Counted from the stretch's first letter, positions 1 to 7,264 are shown. The stretch: 9,273 nucleotides of DNA from Lachnospiraceae bacterium (GCA_003484785.1 DNAD01000323.1:1-9273); one strand, 5' to 3'. Notes: generated by a model not told the origin, from the sequence alone. Program-made: numbers and translations.

Positions 1-78
1 CAAAATACCATTCAAAGCTGTAAAATTCAAGTAATATATGAGGCGGATAATGAAGAATAATAAACAATAAGAACGTCA

Positions 79-107
79 TTGACTATTTTTTCAGGGTATG
101 CTATAAA
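79..107 (+). promoter_or_regulatory. sigma-A type promoter for the HD-GYP gene
   Basis: A -35 box TTGACT (79-84) and a -10 box TATAAA (102-107) are separated by exactly 17 bases. A TG one base before the -10 box (99-100) makes it an extended -10. Transcription should start near 113-115, giving a leader of about 74 nt before the ATG at 188. This is the best sigma-A match I see in the window. The assignment rests on consensus matching only. Confidence 0.75.
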
Positions 108-130
108 AAATTGTAAATGATGAGGCAACG

Positions 131-164
131 GCGCTTTATATATATCAGATAAGGCGCTTTTTTT
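131..164 (+). terminator. terminator-like hairpin in the HD-GYP leader
   Basis: GCGCTTTAT (131-139) can pair with ATAAGGCGC (149-157), a 9-bp stem with one G-U pair and a 9-nt loop. It is followed directly by seven T residues (158-164), the form of an intrinsic terminator. It lies after the predicted start of transcription and before the Shine-Dalgarno sequence at 173-180. It could therefore act as an attenuator in the leader, or end a transcript arriving from upstream of the window. The short AT-containing part of the stem makes it of moderate strength. Confidence 0.6.
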
Positions 165-187
165 GAATCGAAAGGGGAGGATCATTG

Positions 188-1552
188 ATGTTTGATCGTA
201 AAAACAGAAGGGGTAAAACGATCATATTATATAGTGTTCTGCTGGCTCTGATCATTATCATTTTTGTCCTGAGCCTGGTAAAAACCGAGATCTACAACAG
301 GACCAGGCATCACCGGAGCTTTTCGGGTCCGACGCTGTTTTCGGAGGAGGTTGTCGATACATATCCGGTATCCATAAATGCCGTTCCGAGAGGCAGTACC
401 TGGACCAAGGTTTACGACCCCGAAAATTTAGGCCTGACAGAGCATAATATTCAGGCTTATACCTACGACTTTACCGTCTCCAACAATACGAAGGACGAGG
501 TATCCGATTTCACCTTTACGATAATCTTTGAAAGGGAAACCTTCTTAAGCTCCGCCTGGAACGGAGAACTGGAGCTCCACCAGAAGCAGGCGGGGGGTGA
601 ATATGTGGCAACCGTCCCGGATCTTCGTGAGTTTAACCCGGAGGATTATGCCCTTGATACGGTAACGGTCGACGGAGAGGTGCTGATCCGCATGAAGCCC
701 GGAGATTATCTTGTCTATCTTCCAAGCTCCAGCATGAGCGCGATGGAGATACCTATAGAGCCCTTTGAGGGGACGGTGCCGGGGATAATCCTTTATACTG
801 CCATCGGTGAGGATATAAGCGGTTCGACCATCGAAATGGATTATACCTTCCACAGATTTCTGAAAAACGTACCTCTGTTTTGGATATCCATTGTTGCTTT
901 CACAATCTGGCTGATAGCGCTGAGCATAGCCGTGATCACCTGGTCACAGATCAAAAAGTACAACGAAAGGCATGAGCGGGACAATGAGATCATAAAGGAG
1001 TCTATCGAGACCTTCACGGGCTTTATAGATGCCAAGGATGAGTACACAAACGGTCATTCCAACAGAGTTGCCGATTATACCAGGCTTATAGCTGAGAAAA
1101 TGGGCTATGAAGGAGAGGATCTTGACAGGATCTATTATGTGGCGCTGCTTCACGACTGCGGAAAGATCGGGGTGCCGGACAACATACTCAGAAAGCCCGG
1201 CAGGCTTACGGATGAGGAGTTTGAGGTCATAAAATCCCATACGGTGATCGGAGGCCAGATCCTGAGCAGGTTTAAGAGCCTTAAGGACGTTAATGAGGGG
1301 GCTCTTTACCACCATGAGAGATATGACGGAAGGGGCTATCCTTCGGGAAAGGCCGGAGAGGATATCCCTCTTATAGCAAGGATGATCTGTGTTGCGGATT
1401 CCTATGACGCCATGAACTCGAACAGAGTGTATAGAAAAAAGCTGACCAAGGAAGATATTTTCGCCGAGATAGAAAAGAATAAGGGCAAGCAGTTTGACCC
1501 ACAGGTCGCCGATGTCCTGGTCGCCCTTATCAAAGAAGGGAAGATCGATTAA
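188..1552 (+). CDS. membrane HD-GYP domain protein, probable c-di-GMP phosphodiesterase with CBM2-like ectodomain
   Basis: The 454-residue protein probably hydrolyses cyclic-di-GMP in the cytoplasm under control of an extracytoplasmic sensor. Residues 10-31 form a first membrane segment and 228-252 a second. Between them is an all-beta-looking domain of about 195 residues with a Tyr/Asn-rich strand near 92-101, a Ser-x-Trp-Asn-Gly site (W124, N125) and a PGDY strand near 171-174. These resemble family 2 carbohydrate-binding modules, but this is a visual resemblance. The C-terminal HD-GYP domain (about 270-450) is intact: H290, H322-D323 in HDCGK, the double His at 375-376, GYP at 383-385, and the VADSYDAM segment near 402-409. 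HD-GYP domains are known to linearise c-di-GMP using a metal centre. The ATG at 188 is preferred over the TTG at 185 because GGGGAGG ends at 180, seven bases before it. The gene has its own promoter and is convergent with the next gene. Confidence 0.88.
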   Translation: MFDRKNRRGKTIILYSVLLALIIIIFVLSLVKTEIYNRTRHHRSFSGPTLFSEEVVDTYPVSINAVPRGSTWTKVYDPENLGLTEHNIQAYTYDFTVSNNTKDEVSDFTFTIIFERETFLSSAWNGELELHQKQAGGEYVATVPDLREFNPEDYALDTVTVDGEVLIRMKPGDYLVYLPSSSMSAMEIPIEPFEGTVPGIILYTAIGEDISGSTIEMDYTFHRFLKNVPLFWISIVAFTIWLIALSIAVITWSQIKKYNERHERDNEIIKESIETFTGFIDAKDEYTNGHSNRVADYTRLIAEKMGYEGEDLDRIYYVALLHDCGKIGVPDNILRKPGRLTDEEFEVIKSHTVIGGQILSRFKSLKDVNEGALYHHERYDGRGYPSGKAGEDIPLIARMICVADSYDAMNSNRVYRKKLTKEDIFAEIEKNKGKQFDPQVADVLVALIKEGKID

Positions 1553-1561
1553 AGCCTGAGG

Positions 1562-1586
1562 GGAAGGACCGTTTACCGGTCCTTCC
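1562..1586. terminator. symmetrical hairpin between convergent genes
   Basis: GGAAGGACCG (1562-1571) and CGGTCCTTCC (1577-1586) form a perfect 10-bp stem with a 5-nt loop. It lies just after the HD-GYP stop codon, and the TAA stop of the minus-strand gene (1573-1575) sits inside its loop. It is placed to end transcription from both sides. However, no clear T run follows it on either strand, so it may instead work with Rho or protect 3' ends. Confidence 0.55.
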
Positions 1587-2154
1587 TCAGAAGCTCCTTT
1601 AACCGGGCTTTTGCGTTGTCCATGACCATTTCGGCATCAACGGACACAAGATCCAGGCCGACAGCCCGGATGCACATGCTGTCCTTTATGCCGAAAAGCC
1701 CCAGGCTCAGGGCCTTTATGTAGTCATATCCGAAATTGTTCTGTCCGATCTCTCCCCCCGAGGTGGTCACATAATAAAGCATGTCACAACGGCACAGACC
1801 GTGCGGAACTCCGTTTTCATCATATCTGAAGGTTATTCCGTTTACGCTGATATTCTCGATATAGACCTTGAGTATGGCCGGAAAGGAAAGATCCCAGTAG
1901 GGGGCGGCCATTATGATGGTGTCGGCCCGGGCAAACTGTCTGGCCGGATCATAGAAAGGGTCACTGAAGTCTCCGGTTTTGAGGGCGCTGTCCCTCGATC
2001 TTGTGATCTCTTCGGTGACGGGCTTTGGGTTAAGCTCATAAAGGGACAGCCTTTCCACCTCCGGGTCGGCATACGGTATGTTTGCCAGTACCGCCTCGGC
2101 CAGCTCCCTTGTTCTTGAACAGTCTCTTGCGCATGCATCAATAAACAGTATCAT
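1573..2154 (-). CDS. FMN-dependent NAD(P)H oxidoreductase (azoreductase/flavodoxin_2 family)
   Basis: The 193-residue cytoplasmic protein is a flavodoxin-fold reductase of the AzoR/NAD(P)H quinone reductase type, which passes electrons from NAD(P)H through FMN to quinones, azo compounds or other acceptors. Visible family features are an N-terminal beta strand followed by SRTREL (13-18), which would bind the FMN phosphate; the segment APYWDLSFPAILKVYIENI (84-102) that contacts the flavin; ITFRYDENG (107-115); and TSGGEIG (131-137). The length is typical of the family. The start is supported by GGGGAGGA four bases before the ATG. It is transcribed alone, opposite to both neighbours, from a promoter near 2257-2285. 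The physiological substrate cannot be told from sequence. A link to the signalling genes on either side is not evident. Confidence 0.85.
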   Translation of the reverse strand: MILFIDACARDCSRTRELAEAVLANIPYADPEVERLSLYELNPKPVTEEITRSRDSALKTGDFSDPFYDPARQFARADTIIMAAPYWDLSFPAILKVYIENISVNGITFRYDENGVPHGLCRCDMLYYVTTSGGEIGQNNFGYDYIKALSLGLFGIKDSMCIRAVGLDLVSVDAEMVMDNAKARLKELLRKDR

Positions 2155-2219
2155 TCTTTCCTCCCCTAAGTGTTCTTCAGTCTTACAGTACCGTAACAGG
2201 GTTTATGCCCCGGTATCCG

Positions 2220-2243
2220 AAAAGGTGCTGACGCACCTTTTTT
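2220..2243. terminator. rho-independent terminator-like hairpin, usable on both strands
   Basis: AAAAGGTGC (2220-2228) pairs with GCACCTTTT (2233-2241) as a 9-bp stem with a tetraloop TGAC; T residues run from 2238 to 2243. On the plus strand it would stop read-through from the left before the phosphatase operon. On the minus strand it has a shorter T run and would lie about 10-30 nt into the oxidoreductase transcript, where it could act as a leader hairpin or an early terminator. Confidence 0.65.
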
Positions 2244-2256
2244 CCCCGACATCATC

Positions 2257-2285
2257 ATTATATAACAAAAAATCCTCTGTGAAAA
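2257..2285 (-). promoter_or_regulatory. minus-strand promoter for the oxidoreductase gene
   Basis: Read on the minus strand, TTTTCA (2285-2280) is followed after 17 bases by a perfect TATAAT (2262-2257). The start of transcription would be near 2250, leaving a leader of about 96 nt that contains the hairpin at 2220-2241. The -10 box is perfect and the -35 box matches four of six positions of TTGACA. Confidence 0.6.
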
Positions 2286-2308
2286 TAAAATCCGGGAAAC
2301 AGCTGTTA

Positions 2309-2340
2309 TTGTAGAAGAAATGAACGTAGTGTGTTAAAAT
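2309..2340 (+). promoter_or_regulatory. candidate promoter for the partner-switching operon
   Basis: A -10 like TAAAAT (2335-2340) carries an upstream TG one base away (2332-2333), as in extended -10 promoters. The only -35-like element, TTGTAG (2309-2314), is 20 bases away, which is too far for a good sigma-A promoter. An alternative -10, GATAAT (2348-2353), has no -35 partner. An alternative sigma factor or an activator is possible. This is a weak call. Confidence 0.35.
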
Positions 2341-2368
2341 TAGATACGATAATTTGAAGCTTATGTAT

Positions 2369-2406
2369 AGCTCCGGGCCTTTATCCCGGGCTTTGTATGA
2401 TAAGGC
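2369..2406 (+). promoter_or_regulatory. structured leader with two mutually exclusive hairpins
   Basis: Helix A pairs AGC (2369-2371) and CCGGG (2373-2377) with CCCGGGCT (2385-2392), with T2372 bulged. Helix B pairs GCCTTTATC (2377-2385) with GATAAGGC (2399-2406), with one T bulged. They share bases 2377 and 2385 and overlap in space, so they cannot form together as drawn. Helix A is GC-rich and should be favoured. The element ends ten bases before the GGAGG at 2416-2420, so it could control translation or transcription of the operon. The structure is worked out by eye and untested. Confidence 0.4.
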
Positions 2407-2415
2407 AATAAGGGT

Positions 2416-2420
2416 GGAGG
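2416..2420 (+). promoter_or_regulatory. ribosome binding site that leaves the start of phosphatase 1 uncertain
   Basis: GGAGG ends at 2420. The TTG at 2422 begins only one base later, which is closer than normal. The first in-frame ATG, at 2440, is 19 bases away, which is farther than normal, though a weak AAAGGG (2431-2436) precedes it. Confidence 0.5.
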
Positions 2421-2421
2421 A

Positions 2422-4599
2422 TTGAACAACAAAGGGAAAATGAGATACTCAGGCCTGCAGGGCAAGATATTCATAATGTCCGTGATGATAGCCGTTATGT
2501 CCATTATTGCCTTTGCGGTGCCGGGCCTGCTGCAGCTTTATTCCATTCGCAGGCTGGCCTATGATACGGGGGAGAGCCATACCGCGGTCATAAAAAAGGA
2601 ATCGCAGGATACCATGATGAAGCTTACCAAACAAAGCCTCATTGAGACCGTGGATCTGGCGGCGAAAGGCACAAACGGAGAATTCTGGACCGTGCGCCAT
2701 GACACAATGGTGCTGGCAGACCAGGTAAAGGATATTTTCGAGCATCCGGAAAACTATGCGGAGAGGGATTTACTTCCTCCTCAAAAGGCAAACGGGGGTA
2801 AATACGTGCTGCAGCACTTTACCTCAGATACGGCAAAGTCCGATGAGGAGACTTTATCCATTGTAAGGAAGGTGGCCTGCCTTGCGCCGTACATGAAAAA
2901 AACCCTGGATGAGCAAAGAGGCTCTACCCTGGACTGTATCATAGCCTTTCCGAACGGTCATTCTCTGGTTATGGACAAGATGTCCAATATCAAATTTGAT
3001 GAGGACGGCAACGTCAAAAGCTATGACCCGACAACACGACCATGGTGGAAGGGCGCGACTGCAACGGGAGATTTCTTTGTTTCCACCAGGGAATACAGTG
3101 AGACCCTGGGCATGTCTGATGTGGAGTTCGGTCTGCCGGTCTATGTAAACGGAAGCCTTGGGGCTGTATTGGAAGGCTCCATAAGGCTGGAACAGCTGCA
3201 GCTGATCATTGAGGACGTGACCTTCGGAGAGAGCGGGTTTTCCATAATCGTAGACAGGGAAGGCAGGCTGGTGTGTTCATCACGGGAAAGCGGCGAGCTT
3301 GCTATTGACAAAAGGGTTACCACAAATCTGATGGACTCGGACAACAGAGAGATCAGGGATCTGGTGGAGGCTGCCTTTATAAATGATTACGGTTATCGCA
3401 GCATTTCAATAGACGGGGAGAGACACTATGTTGCGTATGCCCCGATAGAGACCATCGGCTGGAAGCAGATGATGTTCGTCTCCGAGAGAGAGTTTTCGGA
3501 ACCGGCGGATTACATGCTCAGTCAGGTTGATAAAGTAACGGATGATATGCTTTCATCCTACAGGCACAGCATAAACCGTGCCGTGGTCATCACCATCGCA
3601 TTCATGGTGCTGCTCATAGCGTTTTCGGTCATCACGGCGATGAATGTGTCCGAAAGAATCATAAAGCCGATAAGAGTAATGACCGGAAGTATCACAAGGA
3701 TAAACGGGGACGACTTTGATATCGGTATGGAAGACACTTACCGTACGGGAGACGAGATCGAGACCCTGGCGGAAACCTTTGTGGAAAAGTGCGGCAAAAC
3801 AAAGGGTTACATACATCAGCTGGTGGATATTACCGCAAATAAGGAAAGGCTTTCTGCCGAGTTTGGCATCGCCGCCCGTATTCAGAGGAGTATGCTCCCC
3901 CGCGTATTTCCGCTTTATCCCGGGCGCAGGGAATTTGACCTCTATGCTTCCATGAATCCCGCAAAGGAGGTGGGGGGCGATTTCTATGACGCGTTTCTTA
4001 TGGATGATGACCATCTGTGCATGGTAATGGCGGATGTTTCCGGAAAGGGTGTTCCGGCGGCGCTTTTCATGGTCAGATCACTTATCCTGATAAAGGGAAG
4101 GGTGATGAGCGATGACGGCACCGGCACTCCCGCAGCCATACTTAAAGATGTAAATTCCGGCCTTTGCGAAAATAATGCGCAGATGATGTTCGTTACGGTG
4201 TGGCTTGCGATCATGACGCTCTCGACGGGGGAGCTTGTTTATGCAAATGCCGGGCATGAGGATCCCGCAGTAAGAAAAAAAGACGGAGAATATGAGCTTT
4301 GGGAGACCAGGCATGGGTTCGTGCTCGGCGCCTATCCCGGCGTAAAATACAGGGATCAGGTGCAGCGGCTTGAAAAGGGGGATACTCTTTTTATCTATAC
4401 GGACGGAGTACCGGAAGCTACCAACGCCGGGGAGGAGCTTTTCGGGCTTGAACGCATGCTTGATTCACTGAATTCTCATAAAGAGGATGCGCCGGATGCA
4501 TTGCTTCCTCATGTGAAAAAGGATGTTGATGATTTTGTGGGAGATGCGCCTCAGTTTGATGATCTGACGATGTTGGCGGTTACATATAATGGCGTATGA
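2422..4599 (+). CDS. Cache-HAMP-PP2C (SpoIIE-type) sensor phosphatase 1
   Basis: This 725-residue membrane protein is a probable serine phosphatase that reactivates a phosphorylated STAS partner when its outer domain binds a ligand. Order of parts: membrane segment 17-40; double Cache-like extracytoplasmic domain about 45-375, with YDPTTRPWW at 201-209; membrane segment 387-408; HAMP linker about 409-460; short helix 460-490; PP2C/SpoIIE domain 490-724. All metal-binding signatures are present: VGGDFYD with D520, DVSGKGVPAALF with D538, YTDGVPEATN with D661, and QFDDLTML with D713/D714. AGH (610-612) and the LG near 635-636 are also kept. It is first in the operon. The kinase gene follows after 16 bases if the kinase starts at 4616. 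The start is uncertain: TTG 2422 gives an N-terminus similar in length to that of the paralogue, while ATG 2440 would remove six residues. Bacillus RsbP and RsbU are functional analogues. Confidence 0.88.
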   Translation: MNNKGKMRYSGLQGKIFIMSVMIAVMSIIAFAVPGLLQLYSIRRLAYDTGESHTAVIKKESQDTMMKLTKQSLIETVDLAAKGTNGEFWTVRHDTMVLADQVKDIFEHPENYAERDLLPPQKANGGKYVLQHFTSDTAKSDEETLSIVRKVACLAPYMKKTLDEQRGSTLDCIIAFPNGHSLVMDKMSNIKFDEDGNVKSYDPTTRPWWKGATATGDFFVSTREYSETLGMSDVEFGLPVYVNGSLGAVLEGSIRLEQLQLIIEDVTFGESGFSIIVDREGRLVCSSRESGELAIDKRVTTNLMDSDNREIRDLVEAAFINDYGYRSISIDGERHYVAYAPIETIGWKQMMFVSEREFSEPADYMLSQVDKVTDDMLSSYRHSINRAVVITIAFMVLLIAFSVITAMNVSERIIKPIRVMTGSITRINGDDFDIGMEDTYRTGDEIETLAETFVEKCGKTKGYIHQLVDITANKERLSAEFGIAARIQRSMLPRVFPLYPGRREFDLYASMNPAKEVGGDFYDAFLMDDDHLCMVMADVSGKGVPAALFMVRSLILIKGRVMSDDGTGTPAAILKDVNSGLCENNAQMMFVTVWLAIMTLSTGELVYANAGHEDPAVRKKDGEYELWETRHGFVLGAYPGVKYRDQVQRLEKGDTLFIYTDGVPEATNAGEELFGLERMLDSLNSHKEDAPDALLPHVKKDVDDFVGDAPQFDDLTMLAVTYNGV

Positions 4600-4615
4600 A
4601 AGAGCGGAGATTCAT

Positions 4616-5050
4616 ATGACAGCAGACAATAACATGATCAGTAAGAGCATTAGATTAAAAGCTTCGGCGGATCTTCTGGATGAGGTTACGGACTGGATGG
4701 ATGAGCTTCTGCTTTCATGCGGCTGCGACAGGGAGAAGAAGATAGATCTGGATATAAGTGTGGAAGAGATTTTTATAAATATCGCCAGTTATGCCTATGA
4801 AGAGGAGGGCAGCGGAGAGGTGAGGGTGACTCTTAATATCACTCCAAAGCCGCGGATGGCGAGGATTACCTTTGAGGACCGCGGAGTCCCCTTTGACCCG
4901 TTAAAACAGCAGACGCCGGATATGACCCTGCCTGCAAAAGAGCGCAGTGCAGGAGGTCTTGGCATACATCTGGCGAAGGAGCATACTGATGAGATGAGCT
5001 ACGAGTACAGAGATGGAAAGAACATTCTTACTCTTGTTAAATATCTCTGA
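4616..5050 (+). CDS. RsbW/SpoIIAB-like anti-sigma factor serine kinase (HATPase_c_2)
   Basis: The 144-residue protein belongs to the GHKL ATPase family of small switch kinases, which phosphorylate a STAS antagonist and bind either it or a target such as a sigma factor. The N box holds VEEIFIN with E51 and N55; the G1 box is FEDRGVPFDPL with D88 and G90; the G2 box is AGGLGIHLAKEHTDEMSY with G113, G114 and G116. The ending GKNILTLVKYL is typical. I chose ATG 4616 because GGAG (4606-4609) is six bases before it. An in-frame ATG at 4589 would give 153 residues and overlap the phosphatase gene by 11 bases, but it lacks a good ribosome binding site. It sits between the two phosphatase genes, whose common antagonist substrate is probably encoded downstream at 7265. 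The nucleotide-binding motifs look intact, so it should be active. The target it restrains is not visible here. Confidence 0.87.
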   Translation: MTADNNMISKSIRLKASADLLDEVTDWMDELLLSCGCDREKKIDLDISVEEIFINIASYAYEEEGSGEVRVTLNITPKPRMARITFEDRGVPFDPLKQQTPDMTLPAKERSAGGLGIHLAKEHTDEMSYEYRDGKNILTLVKYL

Positions 5051-5071
5051 GCCGCGAAGGAAATGACCGAT

Positions 5072-7240
5072 ATGAAACATCTGAAGTTTCCCGAAGGCGG
5101 TTTGAAGAGAAAAATATTCAATATGGCAATACTGATAGTGGTGAGCGCGATAGTATGCTTTGCCATTCTGGGGGTGATCCTGCTCGGAGCCGTTTTAAGG
5201 CTTGCGAATGAGACCGGACAAAACCAGATAGCGGCAATTAAGGCTTCATCACAGAAATCCATGATGTCCTTTACGGAGGAAAGGCTTAAGCAGATCGTTT
5301 TTCTTTCCACGGACCGCTGTAATGGCGAATTCTGGACGATGAGGCACGACTTTAATGCGCTTGCCGAACAGGTGGAGGATGTTTTTGCAAACAGCGATAA
5401 ATACAGAGAGGTGCCGGTAGCTTTGCCTGATAAGAATAACGGGGGGAAATATGCTCTCCAGCTTATGTCGGCAAACGAGGAGGCACTGAAGGATGCGGAT
5501 GCCATGCGTATGGCAGAAAAGCTTGCAAACCTGGCGCCTCTTATGGAGAAGATAATAAGCGATAACAGCGATTCTGTCATGGATTGCCTGATCGCGCTCC
5601 CAAACGGTCTTACTCTGATGATGGACGTGATGTCTGACAGGAAATTTTCAAAGGACGGCGCATTGCGCACCTATGATCCAAGAACCAGGGAGTGGTATAA
5701 GGGAGCGCTCGAAAAAGGCAGTATCTATTTCACGGAAGCGGTTCACAGCTATTTTTACGATCTGAGCGAGGTGGCATTCGGAGTTCCGGTCTACGTTGAC
5801 GGCAAGCCGGTGGCAGTACTGGAGGGGGCCATCAGACTGGATAGCCTGCAGAAGTTCGTTTCGGAGGTTGAATATGCGGATGACGGCTTTTCCGTACTCA
5901 TAAGCAGGGACGGGCAGATCGTATATTCACCCAGAACCTCGGGCGAGCTTGCAATGGATCACATGTTGTCCGGGGATATCCGCGATACTGAGAATGAGGA
6001 GCTGAAAAAGCTGGTGGATCAGGCTCTTTCCAGCAAGGTCGGCTTTACAGAGCTTTGTATGGACGGCGAAGAATTCTATGCTTCCTATGCGCCTGTGGAA
6101 ACGGTGGACTGGACACAGATAATGTTCGTATCAAAATCGACATTGGAGAAGCCTACTGAAAGCCTGCTTGAAAAAATAGATGAGGTCAATTCGGATACGC
6201 TGGGAGGCTACGAGAAAAGCTTTGTGCGTTCCTGTGTTGTCACCCTGATCATCATGCTCTTTCTCATCTTATGTGCGGGGCTTGCGGCCCTTTCGATATC
6301 CGGAAGGATCATCAATCCCATAAATGTAATGACTGAGAATGTCCGCAGGATAAGCGGAAATAATCTGGATTTTAAGATGGAGGATATATATCGTACCGGT
6401 GATGAGATAGAGGTGCTGGCTAAGGCTTTCACAGAATTATTGGAAAAGACCGAAGGGTATATAGAAAAGCTGGTGGACGTTACCGCCGAAAAGGAACGTT
6501 TTCAGACGGAGATCGATGTGGCGAAGCGTATCCAGGCGGATATGATCCCCGGTAATTTCCCGCTGTTTCCGGATCGAAGCGAGTTTGACCTTTACGGAGT
6601 TCTGGTTCCGGCTGCGGAGGTGTCCGGAGACTGCTATGATGTGTTTATGATAGATGACGACCATCTGTGCCTTGTTATGGTGGATGTGGCCGGAAAGGGT
6701 GTGCCTGCGTCGATGTTTATGGCTATCGTCAGGTACAGCATACAGGGACGCAGCCGGCTGGTTTTAAGTCTGCCGTCGGAAATACTTAAGGATATCAACA
6801 ATCTTCTCTGCGACCATTACCAGGCGGAGATGGCTGCTACGGCGTGGGTCGGTATCCTTACTGTCTCAACGGGAGAATTCAGATGCGTAAGTGCGGGCCA
6901 TGAGGAACCGGTACTGATATCTCCCCGGGGAGACTGCCGGTTTGTCGGTATGGAGCATGGCAGTGTACTGGCGCTTAAGCCCGGCGCGGAATATACGGAT
7001 ACCGCCTTTACCATGGAAAAGGGTTCGTCCTTATTTATCTACACAGACGGTGTGACCATGGCCAAAAACATAAACGGTGAGCCGTATGGAAAGGAGCGGA
7101 TGCTGTCCCTCCTCAGTACGTGCCATGGGGCTGACCCTGAGGCTCTTATTGAGCGTGTGCTTTCAGATGTGAATGAATTTACCAAAGAGGTCATGAAGGA
7201 TGACGATCTTACCATGATGACGATAACTATTAACGGATAG
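5072..7240 (+). CDS. Cache-HAMP-PP2C (SpoIIE-type) sensor phosphatase 2, diverged paralogue
   Basis: This is a full-length paralogue of the phosphatase at 2422, alignable from end to end. It has a membrane segment (about 15-42), a double Cache-like outer domain with YDPRTREWY, a second membrane segment (about 385-408), a HAMP linker, a helix ending in KRIQADMIP, and a SpoIIE domain. Metal ligands remain: SGDCYD, DVAGKGVPASMF, IYTDGV and DDDLTMM. Several conserved positions differ from paralogue 1: GGDFYD is SGDCYD, the LG after the AGH motif is LA, and TDGVPEATN is TDGVTMAKN. It is probably an active phosphatase with altered substrate choice or rate, but reduced activity is possible. The ATG at 5072 (722 residues) is preferred because AAGGA (5057-5061) is ten bases before it; the ATG at 5063 is only one base from it. 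It follows the kinase gene by 21 bases and precedes the STAS gene by 24, so the genes are surely co-transcribed. Confidence 0.87.
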   Translation: MKHLKFPEGGLKRKIFNMAILIVVSAIVCFAILGVILLGAVLRLANETGQNQIAAIKASSQKSMMSFTEERLKQIVFLSTDRCNGEFWTMRHDFNALAEQVEDVFANSDKYREVPVALPDKNNGGKYALQLMSANEEALKDADAMRMAEKLANLAPLMEKIISDNSDSVMDCLIALPNGLTLMMDVMSDRKFSKDGALRTYDPRTREWYKGALEKGSIYFTEAVHSYFYDLSEVAFGVPVYVDGKPVAVLEGAIRLDSLQKFVSEVEYADDGFSVLISRDGQIVYSPRTSGELAMDHMLSGDIRDTENEELKKLVDQALSSKVGFTELCMDGEEFYASYAPVETVDWTQIMFVSKSTLEKPTESLLEKIDEVNSDTLGGYEKSFVRSCVVTLIIMLFLILCAGLAALSISGRIINPINVMTENVRRISGNNLDFKMEDIYRTGDEIEVLAKAFTELLEKTEGYIEKLVDVTAEKERFQTEIDVAKRIQADMIPGNFPLFPDRSEFDLYGVLVPAAEVSGDCYDVFMIDDDHLCLVMVDVAGKGVPASMFMAIVRYSIQGRSRLVLSLPSEILKDINNLLCDHYQAEMAATAWVGILTVSTGEFRCVSAGHEEPVLISPRGDCRFVGMEHGSVLALKPGAEYTDTAFTMEKGSSLFIYTDGVTMAKNINGEPYGKERMLSLLSTCHGADPEALIERVLSDVNEFTKEVMKDDDLTMMTITING

Positions 7241-7264
7241 AGATAAAGAGAGGAGAGAAAGCGA

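Noticed and set aside
38..70. Ten-codon open frame upstream of the HD-GYP promoter
   Set aside because: It has no convincing ribosome binding site and lies before the predicted start of transcription; frames this short occur by chance.
114..187. c-di-GMP (GEMM) riboswitch before the HD-GYP gene
   Set aside because: The gene type made this worth testing, but the leader is only about 74 nt and lacks the conserved GEMM core elements; only a simple hairpin is visible.
4999..5670. 223-codon open frame on the minus strand
   Set aside because: It lies opposite the first part of phosphatase 2, whose protein is conserved end to end with its paralogue. The translated product is Ser/Ile/Phe-rich, as expected of an antisense shadow.
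2422..7240. Recent tandem duplication or mobile repeat covering the two phosphatase genes
   Set aside because: The proteins are clearly paralogous, but the DNA has diverged throughout and there are no flanking repeats or transposase genes, so the duplication is old.
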